A program made the position numbers and the translations under genes. From Natrinema versiforme (lineage in GTDB: Archaea > Halobacteriota > Halobacteria > Halobacteriales > Natrialbaceae), in the NCBI RefSeq assembly GCF_005576615.1, contig NZ_CP040332.1, positions 62,001 to 126,000 on the forward strand: a DNA stretch of 64,000 nucleotides, given 5' to 3'. The notes below the pieces were generated by a model. That model saw only the letters and a program-made list of their open reading frames with translations. It was not told the DNA's origin and searched no databases. Positions 35,775 to 44,668 of this stretch are shown here, in pieces (position 1 is the stretch's first letter; each line of letters begins with the position of its first letter).

Positions 35775-37651
35775 TCCCAGATCCCTCCGGAGAGGCGCTC
35801 GATCGCCGTCATCACGACGACGGTGAGCCCGATAAAGACCACGCTCGCAGCCGCGATCGTCGGCGGATACGAGTAGCGGAGCTGGTTGAAGATCTGGATC
35901 GGGATCGTGTCGACCAAGAACAGCGAGAGCAGCCACGCGATGATGTACTCGTTCAACGAGAGGATGAAGGCGAACAGCGCGCCGGAGATCACGTTCGCTC
36001 GCAACAGCGGGTACGTGATCGTCCGGATCGTCCGCACCGACCCGGCACCGAGGTTCATCGCGGCCTCCTCGTAGGTCCGATCGATCTCGCCGAGCCCCTG
36101 TGAGATCAGAATGAACGGGAACGGCGCGTAGAAGATCCCGTGTGCGACGATGATGCTCAGCTGAGAGCCGGCGACGCCGATCTGGAGGAAGAACACGAGG
36201 AAGGCCACGCCGATAATCACCGGCGGGACCAGGATCGGCAGGACGCCGAGCGTTCCGATGAGTGCGCTCCACCGGTAGTCGAATCGGTCCAACGCGAACG
36301 CGAGCGTTCCGCCGATCGTCGTACTGAGCAACGCCGCACTCGCCGCGATCGAGAGACTGTTGATCAGCGCGATGAGCCACGACGGGTCGGTGAAGAACTC
36401 GACGTACCACTGCAGGGAGAACCCGCCCGGCGGGAACGTCAGGAACTGTTCCGGCGTGAACGAGACGGCGACGATGATACCGAGCGGCGCGGCGATGAAC
36501 GCCACGACCGCTGCGACGTACAGCCGAAACGCGACCCAGAGTATCGACTCCCGCGTCTTGGAATCGACCGTCGTAACGAGTGAGTTCCCAGCGCTCGCGA
36601 TCCGCCCGAGCGCTCGAGTGAGCCCGATACTCGCGGCCGCGGCGGTACTACCGCGCCAGAGACGGGCGGCGATGCCGGCCGATTCCGAATTCGACGGGTC
36701 CTCCTCACCGTCGTCCTCGTCGTCCGCGACGATTTCGTCGCTCCCGCCGAGACTGGCGGCCGTGACGTTCGTGAATCGAACGAGCACCCAAAGGAACGCG
36801 AGCACGACGGCGATGAGGCCGATACTCATCGCGGCTCCGAACGGGTAGTTGCTCTCGCTCATGATCTGCTGTTCGATCAGCACCGGAAGGGTCCGCTGTG
36901 CGGAACTCCCGAGGAGTCGGGGCATGACGTACGCGCCGAGTGCGAGGATGAACACGAGTGCGGTTCCGCTGGCGATGCCGTTTTTCGACAGCGGAAGCGT
37001 CACCCGACGGAACGTCTTCGCCGGCCCGGCGCCGAGGTTCTTCGAGGCCTCGAGGAGTTCGCCGTCGATATTTCGGATACTGCTGTAAAGCGTGAGTATC
37101 ATAAACGGCAGGAAGACGTACACCATCCCGGTGATCAGGCCCCAGTAGCCGGGGTAGAACGACTGGTGTTCGGCGAGGAGGCCGATGGTGACGCCGATCG
37201 AACTCAGGATGCCGCGAGAGGCCAAGATGACCTGCCACGCGTAGGCTCTGATCACGTAGGTGATCCACAACGAGGAGATGATGGTGATCAACAGCACGCT
37301 CCGCAGCCACGGCCGCTCCATCCGGGCGAGATAGTACGCCATCGGATAGCCCAACAGGAGCGAGATAGCGGCCGTTACGAGCGAGATTTCGACCGTCAGC
37401 CACAGCTGGCCGAGATAGAGGCGACTCGTGAGAAAGCGCACGTAGTTCTCGAGGGTGAACCCGATTTCGTATTGGCCGCCGGGAACGTTCACCCAAAAAC
37501 TGAACACAACGAGCATGCCCAGCGGGACGAGGAAGATCGCGACGAGCCACGCTAGCGGATACGACAGCACGTACCACTTTGCGTTCGATCGAAGGCCCGC
37601 ACGCCCGGTATCGTTCGTACCGCCGTCGTTTGCGGATGTTTCGGTCGCCAT
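35771..37651 (-). CDS. Fused ABC permease, polyamine-type (PotB-PotC fusion)
   Basis: A single 626-residue protein that contains both permease subunits of a spermidine/putrescine-type importer. The first half (about 30-310) carries the coupling loop LLEASKNLGAGPAKTFRRVT. An acidic linker (DDEDDGEEDPSNSES, about 320-335) follows. The second half (about 375-620) has EEAAMNLGAGSVRTIRTITY. Each half has five to six membrane helices and a normal EAA motif, so both look functional. In bacteria the two are usually separate genes. Fused forms are known for iron transporters (FbpB-type), so iron or thiamine uptake is an alternative. The polyamine context and PotD-like binding protein favour polyamines. 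Confidence 0.85.
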   Translation of the reverse strand: MATETSANDGGTNDTGRAGLRSNAKWYVLSYPLAWLVAIFLVPLGMLVVFSFWVNVPGGQYEIGFTLENYVRFLTSRLYLGQLWLTVEISLVTAAISLLLGYPMAYYLARMERPWLRSVLLITIISSLWITYVIRAYAWQVILASRGILSSIGVTIGLLAEHQSFYPGYWGLITGMVYVFLPFMILTLYSSIRNIDGELLEASKNLGAGPAKTFRRVTLPLSKNGIASGTALVFILALGAYVMPRLLGSSAQRTLPVLIEQQIMSESNYPFGAAMSIGLIAVVLAFLWVLVRFTNVTAASLGGSDEIVADDEDDGEEDPSNSESAGIAARLWRGSTAAAASIGLTRALGRIASAGNSLVTTVDSKTRESILWVAFRLYVAAVVAFIAAPLGIIVAVSFTPEQFLTFPPGGFSLQWYVEFFTDPSWLIALINSLSIAASAALLSTTIGGTLAFALDRFDYRWSALIGTLGVLPILVPPVIIGVAFLVFFLQIGVAGSQLSIIVAHGIFYAPFPFILISQGLGEIDRTYEEAAMNLGAGSVRTIRTITYPLLRANVISGALFAFILSLNEYIIAWLLSLFLVDTIPIQIFNQLRYSYPPTIAAASVVFIGLTVVVMTAIERLSGGIWE

Positions 37652-38743
37652 TTATGTCTCCACGATGCGGCAGTCGTCGGCTCCGACGGTGACGGTCACG
37701 CGGTCCCCGGGAGCCCGTTCGTTCAGTCCGCTTCGGCGAACGACGACGAGTTCCTGCCCGTCGTCCGTCTCGAGTCGGAACTCGACGCTGCTGCCGAGGT
37801 GCCGCTTGAACGTGATCTCGCCCTCGAAGACGTTCGCAGCGTCGGGTCTCTGACGGCCGCCGTCGGCGCTGGCGGTTTCGAATCGGAACCGCTCTGGACG
37901 GACGACGACCGAGACCGCTGACCCGGAATCGATTCCGTCCGCGTTCTGGGCCCGGATCGTCACGTCCCCGCAGTCAACGGTCGCGTAGCCGTCGTCGATC
38001 GCCAGCACTGTCCCGTCGAAAATATTCGCCGTTCCGAGGAAGTCCGCGACGAATCGAGTGTCGGGATCGTCGTACACCGCTTCGGGCGGCCCGACCTGTT
38101 CGAACTGTCCGTCGTTCATCACCGCGAGCCGGTCGGACATCGTGAGCGCCTCCTCCTGATTGTGGGTGACGAAGACGGTCGTGATCCCGATTTCCTGTTG
38201 AATCCGGCGCAGCTCGACTTGCATCTGTTCGCGGAGTTGCTTGTCGAGGCTGGCCAGCGGCTCGTCGAGCAACAGCGCCTTCGGTCGGGGTGCCAACGCC
38301 CGAGCGAGCGCGATCCGCTGTTGCTGGCCGCCCGAGAGCTGATCCGGCGTTCGGTCGCCGATACCGGGTAGTTCCACCAACTCGAGCATTTCGGCCACTC
38401 GGGCGTCTATCTCCTCGTCGGTGTACTCGCCGGCGGCTTCCATTCCGTAGGCGATGTTCTCGCGGATGGTCATGTGCGGGAACAGCGCGAAGTCCTGAAA
38501 CACCATTCCCGTGTCGCGCTCGTACGGCGGCGCGTCGGTTACGTCCTCGCCATCGATGCGGATGGACCCGTCGGTCGGGGTTTCGAAGCCAGCGATCGTT
38601 CGGAGCGTCGTCGTCTTCCCGCAGCCCGACGGGCCGACGAGCGTGACGAATTCCCCGCTCTCGATGTCGATATCGACTCCGTCGACGGCGAGGACACCGC
38701 CCGGATAGCGTTTCGAAACGCCCTGGAGTGAAATCCCGCTCAT
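37652..38743 (-). CDS. potA: ABC transporter ATPase, PotA type
   Basis: ATP-binding subunit with Walker A GPSGCGKTTTLRTIAGF, signature LSGGQQQRIALARAL, Walker B ALLLDEPLASLD, and a C-terminal TOBE-type regulatory domain (about 280-363). The start at 38743 (MSGISLQGVSKRYPGG) overlaps the binding-protein stop (ATGA) and is preferred to a Met eight codons earlier. The C-terminal extension marks it as a CUT1/PotA-family ATPase, not an amino-acid type. It has one copy and would serve both halves of the fused permease. Confidence 0.9.
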   Translation of the reverse strand: MSGISLQGVSKRYPGGVLAVDGVDIDIESGEFVTLVGPSGCGKTTTLRTIAGFETPTDGSIRIDGEDVTDAPPYERDTGMVFQDFALFPHMTIRENIAYGMEAAGEYTDEEIDARVAEMLELVELPGIGDRTPDQLSGGQQQRIALARALAPRPKALLLDEPLASLDKQLREQMQVELRRIQQEIGITTVFVTHNQEEALTMSDRLAVMNDGQFEQVGPPEAVYDDPDTRFVADFLGTANIFDGTVLAIDDGYATVDCGDVTIRAQNADGIDSGSAVSVVVRPERFRFETASADGGRQRPDAANVFEGEITFKRHLGSSVEFRLETDDGQELVVVRRSGLNERAPGDRVTVTVGADDCRIVET

Positions 38744-39846
38744 TCGCTGACGATGAATTCCTCCCACCGTTCGTTGACCCAGTCCTCCTCTTCGACGTAG
38801 AGATCGTAGCTCGGGGTGATGGCCTCGCTCGGCCCCGGCCCCGCGATCATCTCGTAGGTCTCGTCGTCGATTTCGGAGTGTTCGCGGTCGATCGTCGGGC
38901 TCGTATAGAGGTTCTCCGCGAGCCGGTCTTGGACCTCGGGTCGACTGGCGTAGTCGATGAACTGTCGCGCCTCGTCTTTGCGCTCTGAGGTATCGAGCGT
39001 GACCCAGAGCCCGGAATCGAGGATCGATCCCTCTTCGACGAAGTTCGACTGCACCGGCGCACCGTCGTCTTGCATGACGAGCGTGATATCGCTGTAGAGC
39101 ATTCCCGCCGGCACTTCGCCGTCCCTGAGCCGCTGCTGGAACTCCGCCTCGTTTTCGTACCAGAAGTTTGCCTGTGGTTTGATCTCTTCTAGCTTCTCGA
39201 ACACCTCGAGTACGCCGTCACGATCGTCGAGAATGCTCTGTCCGTCGAAGTGGACCTCCGCGGTAACGTCGAGCAGGAACGAATTGGAGGCGTAGCCGAG
39301 CAGTCCGAGCGTGTCCTCGTACTGATCGTCCCACAGCGCTTCCCAGGTGTCGATCGACTCCTCGATTTCGTCGGTGTTCTGTACGAGGTTGATGTACCAC
39401 GATAACGCACCGATACTCGAGATGCCGCCGTCGGCCTCGCCGACGAGGTCGTCGCTGATGTACTCGAGGTTTTCGAAGTCGTCTTCCTCCCAGAGATGCC
39501 AGAGATCGGAGTTCAATCCCTGTCTGACGCCAGTTTGGGCCATTATCGCGACGTCGACGGGGGCTTCGCCAGCTTGAACGCCGTTCTCGTACTGGGTGAG
39601 CGCTTCTTCGGACGTCGGCTGTGCCTCCGACTGCACCTCGAAGTCGACCTCCTCGGAGAACGGCGCGAACAGCTCTTCGTCCATTACTTCCTGAAACACG
39701 CCGCCGTAGACGGCGACCGTTAGTGCGTCGTCGTCACTGGTGAGAAAGCCTGTACATCCCGCAAGTCCGGCCAGCGAAAGCGCGCTTCCGCTCGCCGCGG
39801 TCGTTCGGAGGAACTGCCGTCGTCCGCGAGTGTGTTGTCCTGGCAT
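38740..39846 (-). CDS. Polyamine-type extracellular binding lipoprotein (PotD-like)
   Basis: Solute-binding protein of the PotD/PotF-like family, 368 residues. A Tat signal (RGRRQFLRTTAASG) and lipobox (LAGC) give export and lipid anchoring. Typical family features are ALTVAVYGGVFQEVMDEELF near the N-terminus, SWYINLVQNTDEIEESIDTW in the middle, and the hinge segment ARQFIDYASRPEVQDRLAE. Strongly acidic, as in other haloarchaeal exported proteins. First gene of a four-gene operon (binding protein, ATPase, fused permease, C-N hydrolase). The promoter gap 39847-39993 has a TATA-like stretch near 39919-39926. Confidence 0.87.
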   Translation of the reverse strand: MPGQHTRGRRQFLRTTAASGSALSLAGLAGCTGFLTSDDDALTVAVYGGVFQEVMDEELFAPFSEEVDFEVQSEAQPTSEEALTQYENGVQAGEAPVDVAIMAQTGVRQGLNSDLWHLWEEDDFENLEYISDDLVGEADGGISSIGALSWYINLVQNTDEIEESIDTWEALWDDQYEDTLGLLGYASNSFLLDVTAEVHFDGQSILDDRDGVLEVFEKLEEIKPQANFWYENEAEFQQRLRDGEVPAGMLYSDITLVMQDDGAPVQSNFVEEGSILDSGLWVTLDTSERKDEARQFIDYASRPEVQDRLAENLYTSPTIDREHSEIDDETYEMIAGPGPSEAITPSYDLYVEEEDWVNERWEEFIVSE

Positions 39847-39993
39847 TGCATTGCCACCGTATCACACTCTTCTCTCTTGCCGTCACATAAAAGTTCCCAC
39901 GAAATCCCGCCTGTTACGTTTATTTTACATCCGAAAGTCCCCATATTATGGCTATGTGGCTACCTATCCAAGAAATATGGAAACACTCGTTTA

Positions 39994-41007
39994 TTACTGG
40001 CTCGCAGGCGGGGTCAGATCGGAGCGGGGCTGTACCCGTGCGAGCGTTTGCCATTCGAGCGCGATTCCCGACTCGACACAACACGAAATCAGACACTCGG
40101 ATGCCCCAGCGTACGTGAGTGACGCAAACTTCCAGCCGGGTTCGCCCCACGGAAACGGGCCGTTCTCTCGAGGACGGCGGATATCGAGAGCACCGCCCAG
40201 TCTCTTTCTGGTCGCCACCGCGAGCTCGTGAGCCGTCTCGTAATGAACGAGCGGAAACTCCCTATTGTCGGCGACCAGCAGTCCGGTCTCCCCCTCGAGT
40301 GCACGCGTAACGTCCGTCTGACGTGCTCTGATCAGCATCGATACCAGGTCCACCGTCGCCCGTTCGTCACCGATGACGTCCGTGAATCGGCGAATCGCAC
40401 CGCCGTCGATCGCGGGTTCCGGATCGTCGTACGGAACGGACGTGGGATTCTGCTGATATTCGACGACGCCGATGGTGTCCGGATGACTCTCGATTCCGTG
40501 TGATAGCAACACGCCGTCGATCGTGACGCTCGATGGAACCGCGACCTCGAGGCGGTCTCCGTCACTGCCGGCGGCCGGTTCGACCGAGGCGACGATCGGT
40601 CCGAGCGCCGAGTCGTCGATCGTCGTCAACAGTTCGTCGAGCACCGGCCGCTTCTCGCGTGGAACGGTTACGGTTCCGACGATGATATCGCCCGAATCAG
40701 CCGAGGGGTCGTACGTAACGCGGCCGGTTAGGTCGGCGATGCGCTCGCTGACCCGTTCGATCCGACCACTGAGTCCACCGCGCTCGAGTTCCCCGCGGCC
40801 GTCTTCGGTCAGTCGACGCCCCTTTCCGCCGGCTTTCTCCGTGAGACCGTCCTCGTCCAAATCGGCGAGCGTGTTTCGAACCGTGCGTTCGGTCACCGAG
40901 TAGCCGTGTTCGCGAAGGTGCTCCGTGAGGTGGACACTGCCGATCGGTTCGTGTTCCGCCAGGAGGCGGAGGATATCGTACGTCCGTCGATCGGGATCAC
41001 TCGTCAT
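39994..41007 (-). CDS. NrpR-like nitrogen regulator (second copy)
   Basis: Paralogue of the regulator at 33883 with the same architecture: winged helix (RTYDILRLLAEHEPIGSVHL, YSVTERTVRNTLADLDEDGL) and one NrpR effector domain (VASVEPAAGSDGDRLEVAVP, VTIDGVLLSHGIESHPDTIG). It has 337 residues. It lies 7 bases after a class III aminotransferase gene and is clearly co-transcribed with it. The operon promoter carries an exact NrpR-type operator (42427-42444), which suggests autoregulation. Confidence 0.88.
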   Translation of the reverse strand: MTSDPDRRTYDILRLLAEHEPIGSVHLTEHLREHGYSVTERTVRNTLADLDEDGLTEKAGGKGRRLTEDGRGELERGGLSGRIERVSERIADLTGRVTYDPSADSGDIIVGTVTVPREKRPVLDELLTTIDDSALGPIVASVEPAAGSDGDRLEVAVPSSVTIDGVLLSHGIESHPDTIGVVEYQQNPTSVPYDDPEPAIDGGAIRRFTDVIGDERATVDLVSMLIRARQTDVTRALEGETGLLVADNREFPLVHYETAHELAVATRKRLGGALDIRRPRENGPFPWGEPGWKFASLTYAGASECLISCCVESGIALEWQTLARVQPRSDLTPPASQ

Positions 41008-41014
41008 TACGTGA

Positions 41015-42418
41015 CTACCGCTGTGCCGCGGCTAAATCAGTGGCGAGATCCGCGAAGGCGGCGACGTGATCATCGATCTCCTCGGCGGAGTGCTGGACGC
41101 TGATCGTCCACTGTTGGGAGGCGTCGTGGGGATGCGGAATCACGCCCCTGTTCAGCATGCCGAACCAGTACGCCTCGTGGAACTCCTCGTCGACGGCAGT
41201 CCAATCGCGGAACGTCCGAATCGGTTCCTCGGTGAAATAGACCATCCCCTGCGACCCGGCGCTCGCGACCCGCGCCTCGAGATCCTCGTCTTCGATTACG
41301 TCTCGATATCCGCCCGCGAGCCGCTCGGCAAGCTCGGTAACGTGGTCGTACGCGTCGGCGGTGAGAATTTCCCGCAGCGTGATACCGACGGCCCGCAATG
41401 CCAACGGGTTCCCATTATACGTCCCGTAGTGGGCGGCCCCGGTAGCCACGCCGTCGTCTAGATCGGCCGCGATGTGGTCCATGATATCGCGTCGGCCGCC
41501 GAACGCACCGACGGGATACCCGCCCCCGATCGCTTTCGCCAGCGCGACGAGGTCGGGCTGGACGCCGTAGTACTCGGCGCCGCCGCCAGGTGCGAGCTTG
41601 ACGCCGGTTTTCACCTCGTCGAAGATCAAGACGGTGTTGTATTCGTCGGCGAGTTCCCGCAACCGCTCCAAGAACCCGCCGGTCGGTTCGACGAGTCCGA
41701 GGTTCAGACAGGCCGGTTCGACGAGAATCGCGGCAACCTCGCGACCGTGCTCGCGAAGCAACCGCTCCACGCTCGCCGCATCGTTGTACGTCCCCAACAG
41801 GACATCGTCCGGGACCGAATCGGGGATCCCTTGCGATTCACTGACGGGGCGGGGATCCGTCTCAGGGCCCGCCCGCTCGATCGGCGGCATCTTGCTCACC
41901 AGCGCCGGATCGTGAGCTCCGTGATACGCCCCTTCCATCCGGATGATCTTCTCTCGGCCGGTGTAGGCTCGAGCGAGCCGCGTTGCGTGCATGATCGACT
42001 CGGTACCGCTATTGGTAAAGCGGACCTGCTCGATCGCATCCCACCGGTCGATCAGCGGCCGCGCCGCGAATTCGATGAGTTCGTTCGGACGGGTGTAGAG
42101 CGTTCCGCGGTCGATCTGATCGATCACGCCCTCCGATAGCTCCGGATGGGTGTGACCGACGAGTTGCGTTCCGTTGTTCAGCGCGAAATCGAGGTATTCG
42201 TTCCCGTCGACGTCGTAGAGGGTCGTCCCCTCCGTTCGGTCCGCGTGGACCGGGTACGGATCGTACGCTCGAAACGTGCTACAGACGCCAGCCGGGACGA
42301 CCTCCGAGAGGTCGTCGGCCATTGCTTCCGAATTCGGCGTCCGTTCTCGGTACCGTTCGTACTCCTTCGATAGTAGTTTCGCCGTCGGCGTTCCGTCGAT
42401 TGGTGTCGAATCGTTCAT
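41015..42418 (-). CDS. Class III aminotransferase / glutamate-1-semialdehyde mutase-like
   Basis: PLP enzyme of fold type I class III, 467 residues. Visible motifs are EGTTLYDVDGNEYLDFALNN, FTNSGTESIMHATRLARAYT (phosphate-binding Ser/Thr), RMEGAYHGAHDPA, LIFDEVKTGVKLAPGG (PLP Asp) and the Schiff-base Lys in VALAKAIGGGYPVGAFGG. It resembles glutamate-1-semialdehyde aminomutases, but such enzymes in catabolic clusters are usually omega-aminotransferases. Here a putrescine, beta-alanine or aminobutyrate substrate is plausible. Starts at 42427 and 42418 are both possible; the latter leaves the operator palindrome fully upstream. Its operon includes the second NrpR-like regulator. Confidence 0.85.
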   Translation of the reverse strand: MNDSTPIDGTPTAKLLSKEYERYRERTPNSEAMADDLSEVVPAGVCSTFRAYDPYPVHADRTEGTTLYDVDGNEYLDFALNNGTQLVGHTHPELSEGVIDQIDRGTLYTRPNELIEFAARPLIDRWDAIEQVRFTNSGTESIMHATRLARAYTGREKIIRMEGAYHGAHDPALVSKMPPIERAGPETDPRPVSESQGIPDSVPDDVLLGTYNDAASVERLLREHGREVAAILVEPACLNLGLVEPTGGFLERLRELADEYNTVLIFDEVKTGVKLAPGGGAEYYGVQPDLVALAKAIGGGYPVGAFGGRRDIMDHIAADLDDGVATGAAHYGTYNGNPLALRAVGITLREILTADAYDHVTELAERLAGGYRDVIEDEDLEARVASAGSQGMVYFTEEPIRTFRDWTAVDEEFHEAYWFGMLNRGVIPHPHDASQQWTISVQHSAEEIDDHVAAFADLATDLAAAQR

Positions 42419-42426
42419 CACAGACA

Positions 42427-42444
42427 CCGGAAAGTAGTTTCCGG
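42427..42444. promoter_or_regulatory. NrpR-type operator GGAA-N6-TTCC
   Basis: CCGGAAAGTAGTTTCCGG has perfect 6-base arms and exact GGAA-N6-TTCC spacing, the operator consensus known for NrpR in Methanococcus. It sits directly before the class III aminotransferase gene, whose operon ends with an NrpR-like regulator gene. Confidence 0.65.
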
Positions 42445-43478
42445 TCTATAGTGCCGAGTTATCACGAACTGGCATAAATGTTTCTGGCGACTTCCGGCAT
42501 AGGCGAAGAGAAACGAACTTTAGAGGCTTCTACAATGCCCATGATCATCTCAAGCCGGATATCCGAATCACCGCTGCAGTAACAACCGCCTCGGAGGGCG
42601 GAAACAAAGATCCGCTTTTCTGCGAAGCACGATCGCGACTCGGTAGACGGCACTCGTCGACATCCTCAAGTGAATCCGATCACTGCGGACGAAGCCGAAC
42701 CCACGGGTCCAGATGTCGATCGCCGAGCTGAGTGAACGCGCCGTAACTATTTTGGGATTGATAGAAATTCCAATTCATATTTTGAAGCGGATATCGAATG
42801 GCGTTCCGATATCCGAATTTCTCGTCTCGAAATCGGAGCCGCAGCGATGGAACGCAGTACTGGTCAGTGATACCGAATCGACGAACGATGCGGCCATCGA
42901 CACCGCCTCTTTCAGTCGATTTGTTCGGAAATACCGCGATACATACTGTCGTTCGCGGTGAACCGACTCCGATCGACCGGAATACGACGATTTCGGGGTT
43001 ATACGTGTGTATAGCCTCTATTTATCGATATCAAGTCGACTCGTGAGTTCGCTGATCACACCTTGACCCGATCGGTTCGCGTCCGTTGACTACCGATCGG
43101 ATTTCCGGTCCCGCAAGTCCCATTGATAGCAAATAATTCGAAAATACGAGTAGTATCTATATCTGGTATTTATGTCGGCTCGAGGATCGCTTCGGCGTGT
43201 AGCTAAAGCTGAACTTTTCCTCCGCTAATAGACACCCGCCCTATCTGCGGGGAGTATTTCCCCCGCTCGAGAACGTACTGTGGGTACCGCCGCTTCATCA
43301 CGCTCGCCGAGCGAGTTTCCGAGCAGGTAAGCCGACACCCACTCACTCATAGCTCACTTCTTCGGTCGGTCCGACTATTCGTTCTTTATGGGTCTTCCCG
43401 TCTGCTGGTCTGCATTGAGACGATACTGCGTACCGTTCCCTAGAGAGGGGATTACACACGTATGTGTGTAAGATCAAA
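42445..43478. other. Kilobase gap with repeated CGGATAT palindromes, no gene
   Basis: No convincing gene. CGGATATCCG (42557-42566) is a perfect palindrome. CGGATATCG (42788-42796) and CGATATCCG (42807-42815) form an inverted repeat around 10 bases with the same core. A 41-codon minus frame (43350-43225, MSEWVSAYLLGNSLGERDEA) is possible but unsupported. The AT content rises towards 43100-43200. Confidence 0.4.
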
Positions 43479-44255
43479 TCAGAAGAGGGCCGCCTCGAGC
43501 GCGTCGATCTCGTCTCCCAGCAGTTGTGCGATCTCCTCGGTCGTCGACTCGTCGACGGCCATACGATACGTCGGGCCGCCGATGGAGAACGCGCCGACCA
43601 CCTCGCCGTCGGGGCTCGTTACCGACGCGCCGATGGATCGATAGCCATCGATCAGTTCCTCGTCGTTCGTCGCGTACCCGCGGTCGCGGATCGCCTCGAG
43701 TTCGTCGAACAGGACCGATTCCTCGGTGATGGTGTGATCGGTCGTGGCCGGGAGCCCCCACCGATCGATGATTTCCCGAACGCGCGATTCGGGCATCGAT
43801 GCCAACATGGCTTTTCCCGACGCGCAGTTGTGCATATGGAAGCGATTTCCCGCACGGAAGGGGCTCGATTCCGGCAGCCCCCCGCGAGAGGACTCACCGA
43901 TCGCGTACTCGAGGGAGTACGCGCGGCCGTTCTCTTCGACGATGAAGTCGGCTTCGTTTCCCGTCTGTTCGGCGAGGGCGTAGACGCGCTGTCGGGCCGT
44001 CGTGTACAGTGGATGCCGGGTACGCGCGTGCTCGCCGAACGGGAGAAACTGGAGCCCGACGTGGTAGGTATCGCCGTCGCGGACGAGGAATCCCTCGTCG
44101 ACCAACGTGTGGAGGTGGTTGTGGACGGTGCTCTTTGCCATCTCGAGGCGATCGGCCAACTCGCTCAGCGTTGCGCCGTCGCTGTCGTGGACCGCGCGAA
44201 CGAGCGCGATCGACGCTTTCGTCGTCTTGACCGGGCGAGGGCGATCGTCCGTCAT
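43479..44255 (-). CDS. IclR-family transcriptional regulator (second)
   Basis: IclR regulator of 258 residues. The winged helix is LSELADRLEMAKSTVHNHLHTL (about 29-50, each half shown matching the IclR pattern). The effector domain includes FRAGNRFHMHNCASGKAMLA, RSIGASVTSPDGEVVGAFSI and the usual C-terminal helix. It stands alone, read away from a 413-base gap holding three GTTC-N9-GAAC palindromes, the nearest 33 bases from the start. The target genes are not obvious; autoregulation is likely, and the zinc-finger/ALDH operon or genes of the polyamine island are candidates. Confidence 0.9.
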   Translation of the reverse strand: MTDDRPRPVKTTKASIALVRAVHDSDGATLSELADRLEMAKSTVHNHLHTLVDEGFLVRDGDTYHVGLQFLPFGEHARTRHPLYTTARQRVYALAEQTGNEADFIVEENGRAYSLEYAIGESSRGGLPESSPFRAGNRFHMHNCASGKAMLASMPESRVREIIDRWGLPATTDHTITEESVLFDELEAIRDRGYATNDEELIDGYRSIGASVTSPDGEVVGAFSIGGPTYRMAVDESTTEEIAQLLGDEIDALEAALF

Positions 44256-44287
44256 GCTTCGAGTCGTCGTCCCACCCGTGTATAAAC

Positions 44288-44304
44288 GTTCGGAATGTGT
44301 GAAC
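44288..44304. promoter_or_regulatory. GTTC-N9-GAAC palindrome at the second IclR promoter
   Basis: GTTCGGAATGTGTGAAC lies 33 bases upstream of the IclR start, where a transcription start or TATA region should be. The core GGAATG recurs in the next site. Confidence 0.5.
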
Positions 44305-44472
44305 AGGGCTGAACGGGTCGTGATGGGGATTGTCGGTTGATATTTCGTTTCACAGTCCGAAGAATATTGTAGACATTATTACATTAGATTTTATACTACT
44401 GGGCGTGTATTGGTAGTGCTTCTGCCCGGATGTCAATAGCAATTGATCGCGGGACCTTCCGGTCGGTTCGAC

Positions 44473-44489
44473 GTTCGGAATGCGTGAAC
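44473..44489. promoter_or_regulatory. GTTC-N9-GAAC palindrome, second copy
   Basis: GTTCGGAATGCGTGAAC differs from the site at 44288-44304 by a single base, 185 bases away. Such near-identity in a non-coding gap argues for function. Confidence 0.5.
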
Positions 44490-44563
44490 TCTCCACGTGG
44501 TTCGCTAATTGCATTGATCGATCGAAGGTGTGTCGTGCGGTAACGGACCCCTTTAGATAGTTC

Positions 44564-44580
44564 GTTCACGCATGTGGAAC
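44564..44580. promoter_or_regulatory. GTTC-N9-GAAC palindrome, third copy
   Basis: GTTCACGCATGTGGAAC, the inverted orientation of the same core (its reverse complement is GTTCCACATGCGTGAAC). It is about 90 bases before the end of the zinc-finger gene. The rest of 44305-44668 shows nothing else. Confidence 0.45.
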
Positions 44581-44668
44581 GCCGATCCCGCGGCCGCTAC
44601 CGCGATGGACCGACGGCGATCGGTTCTACAGGCGGTTTGGCGTCGATCGAATCGGTCGCCGATCGGCG

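Noticed and set aside
43225-43350. 41-codon minus-strand frame beginning MSEWVSAYLL
   Set aside because: No promoter or coupling partner; too short to support without conservation.
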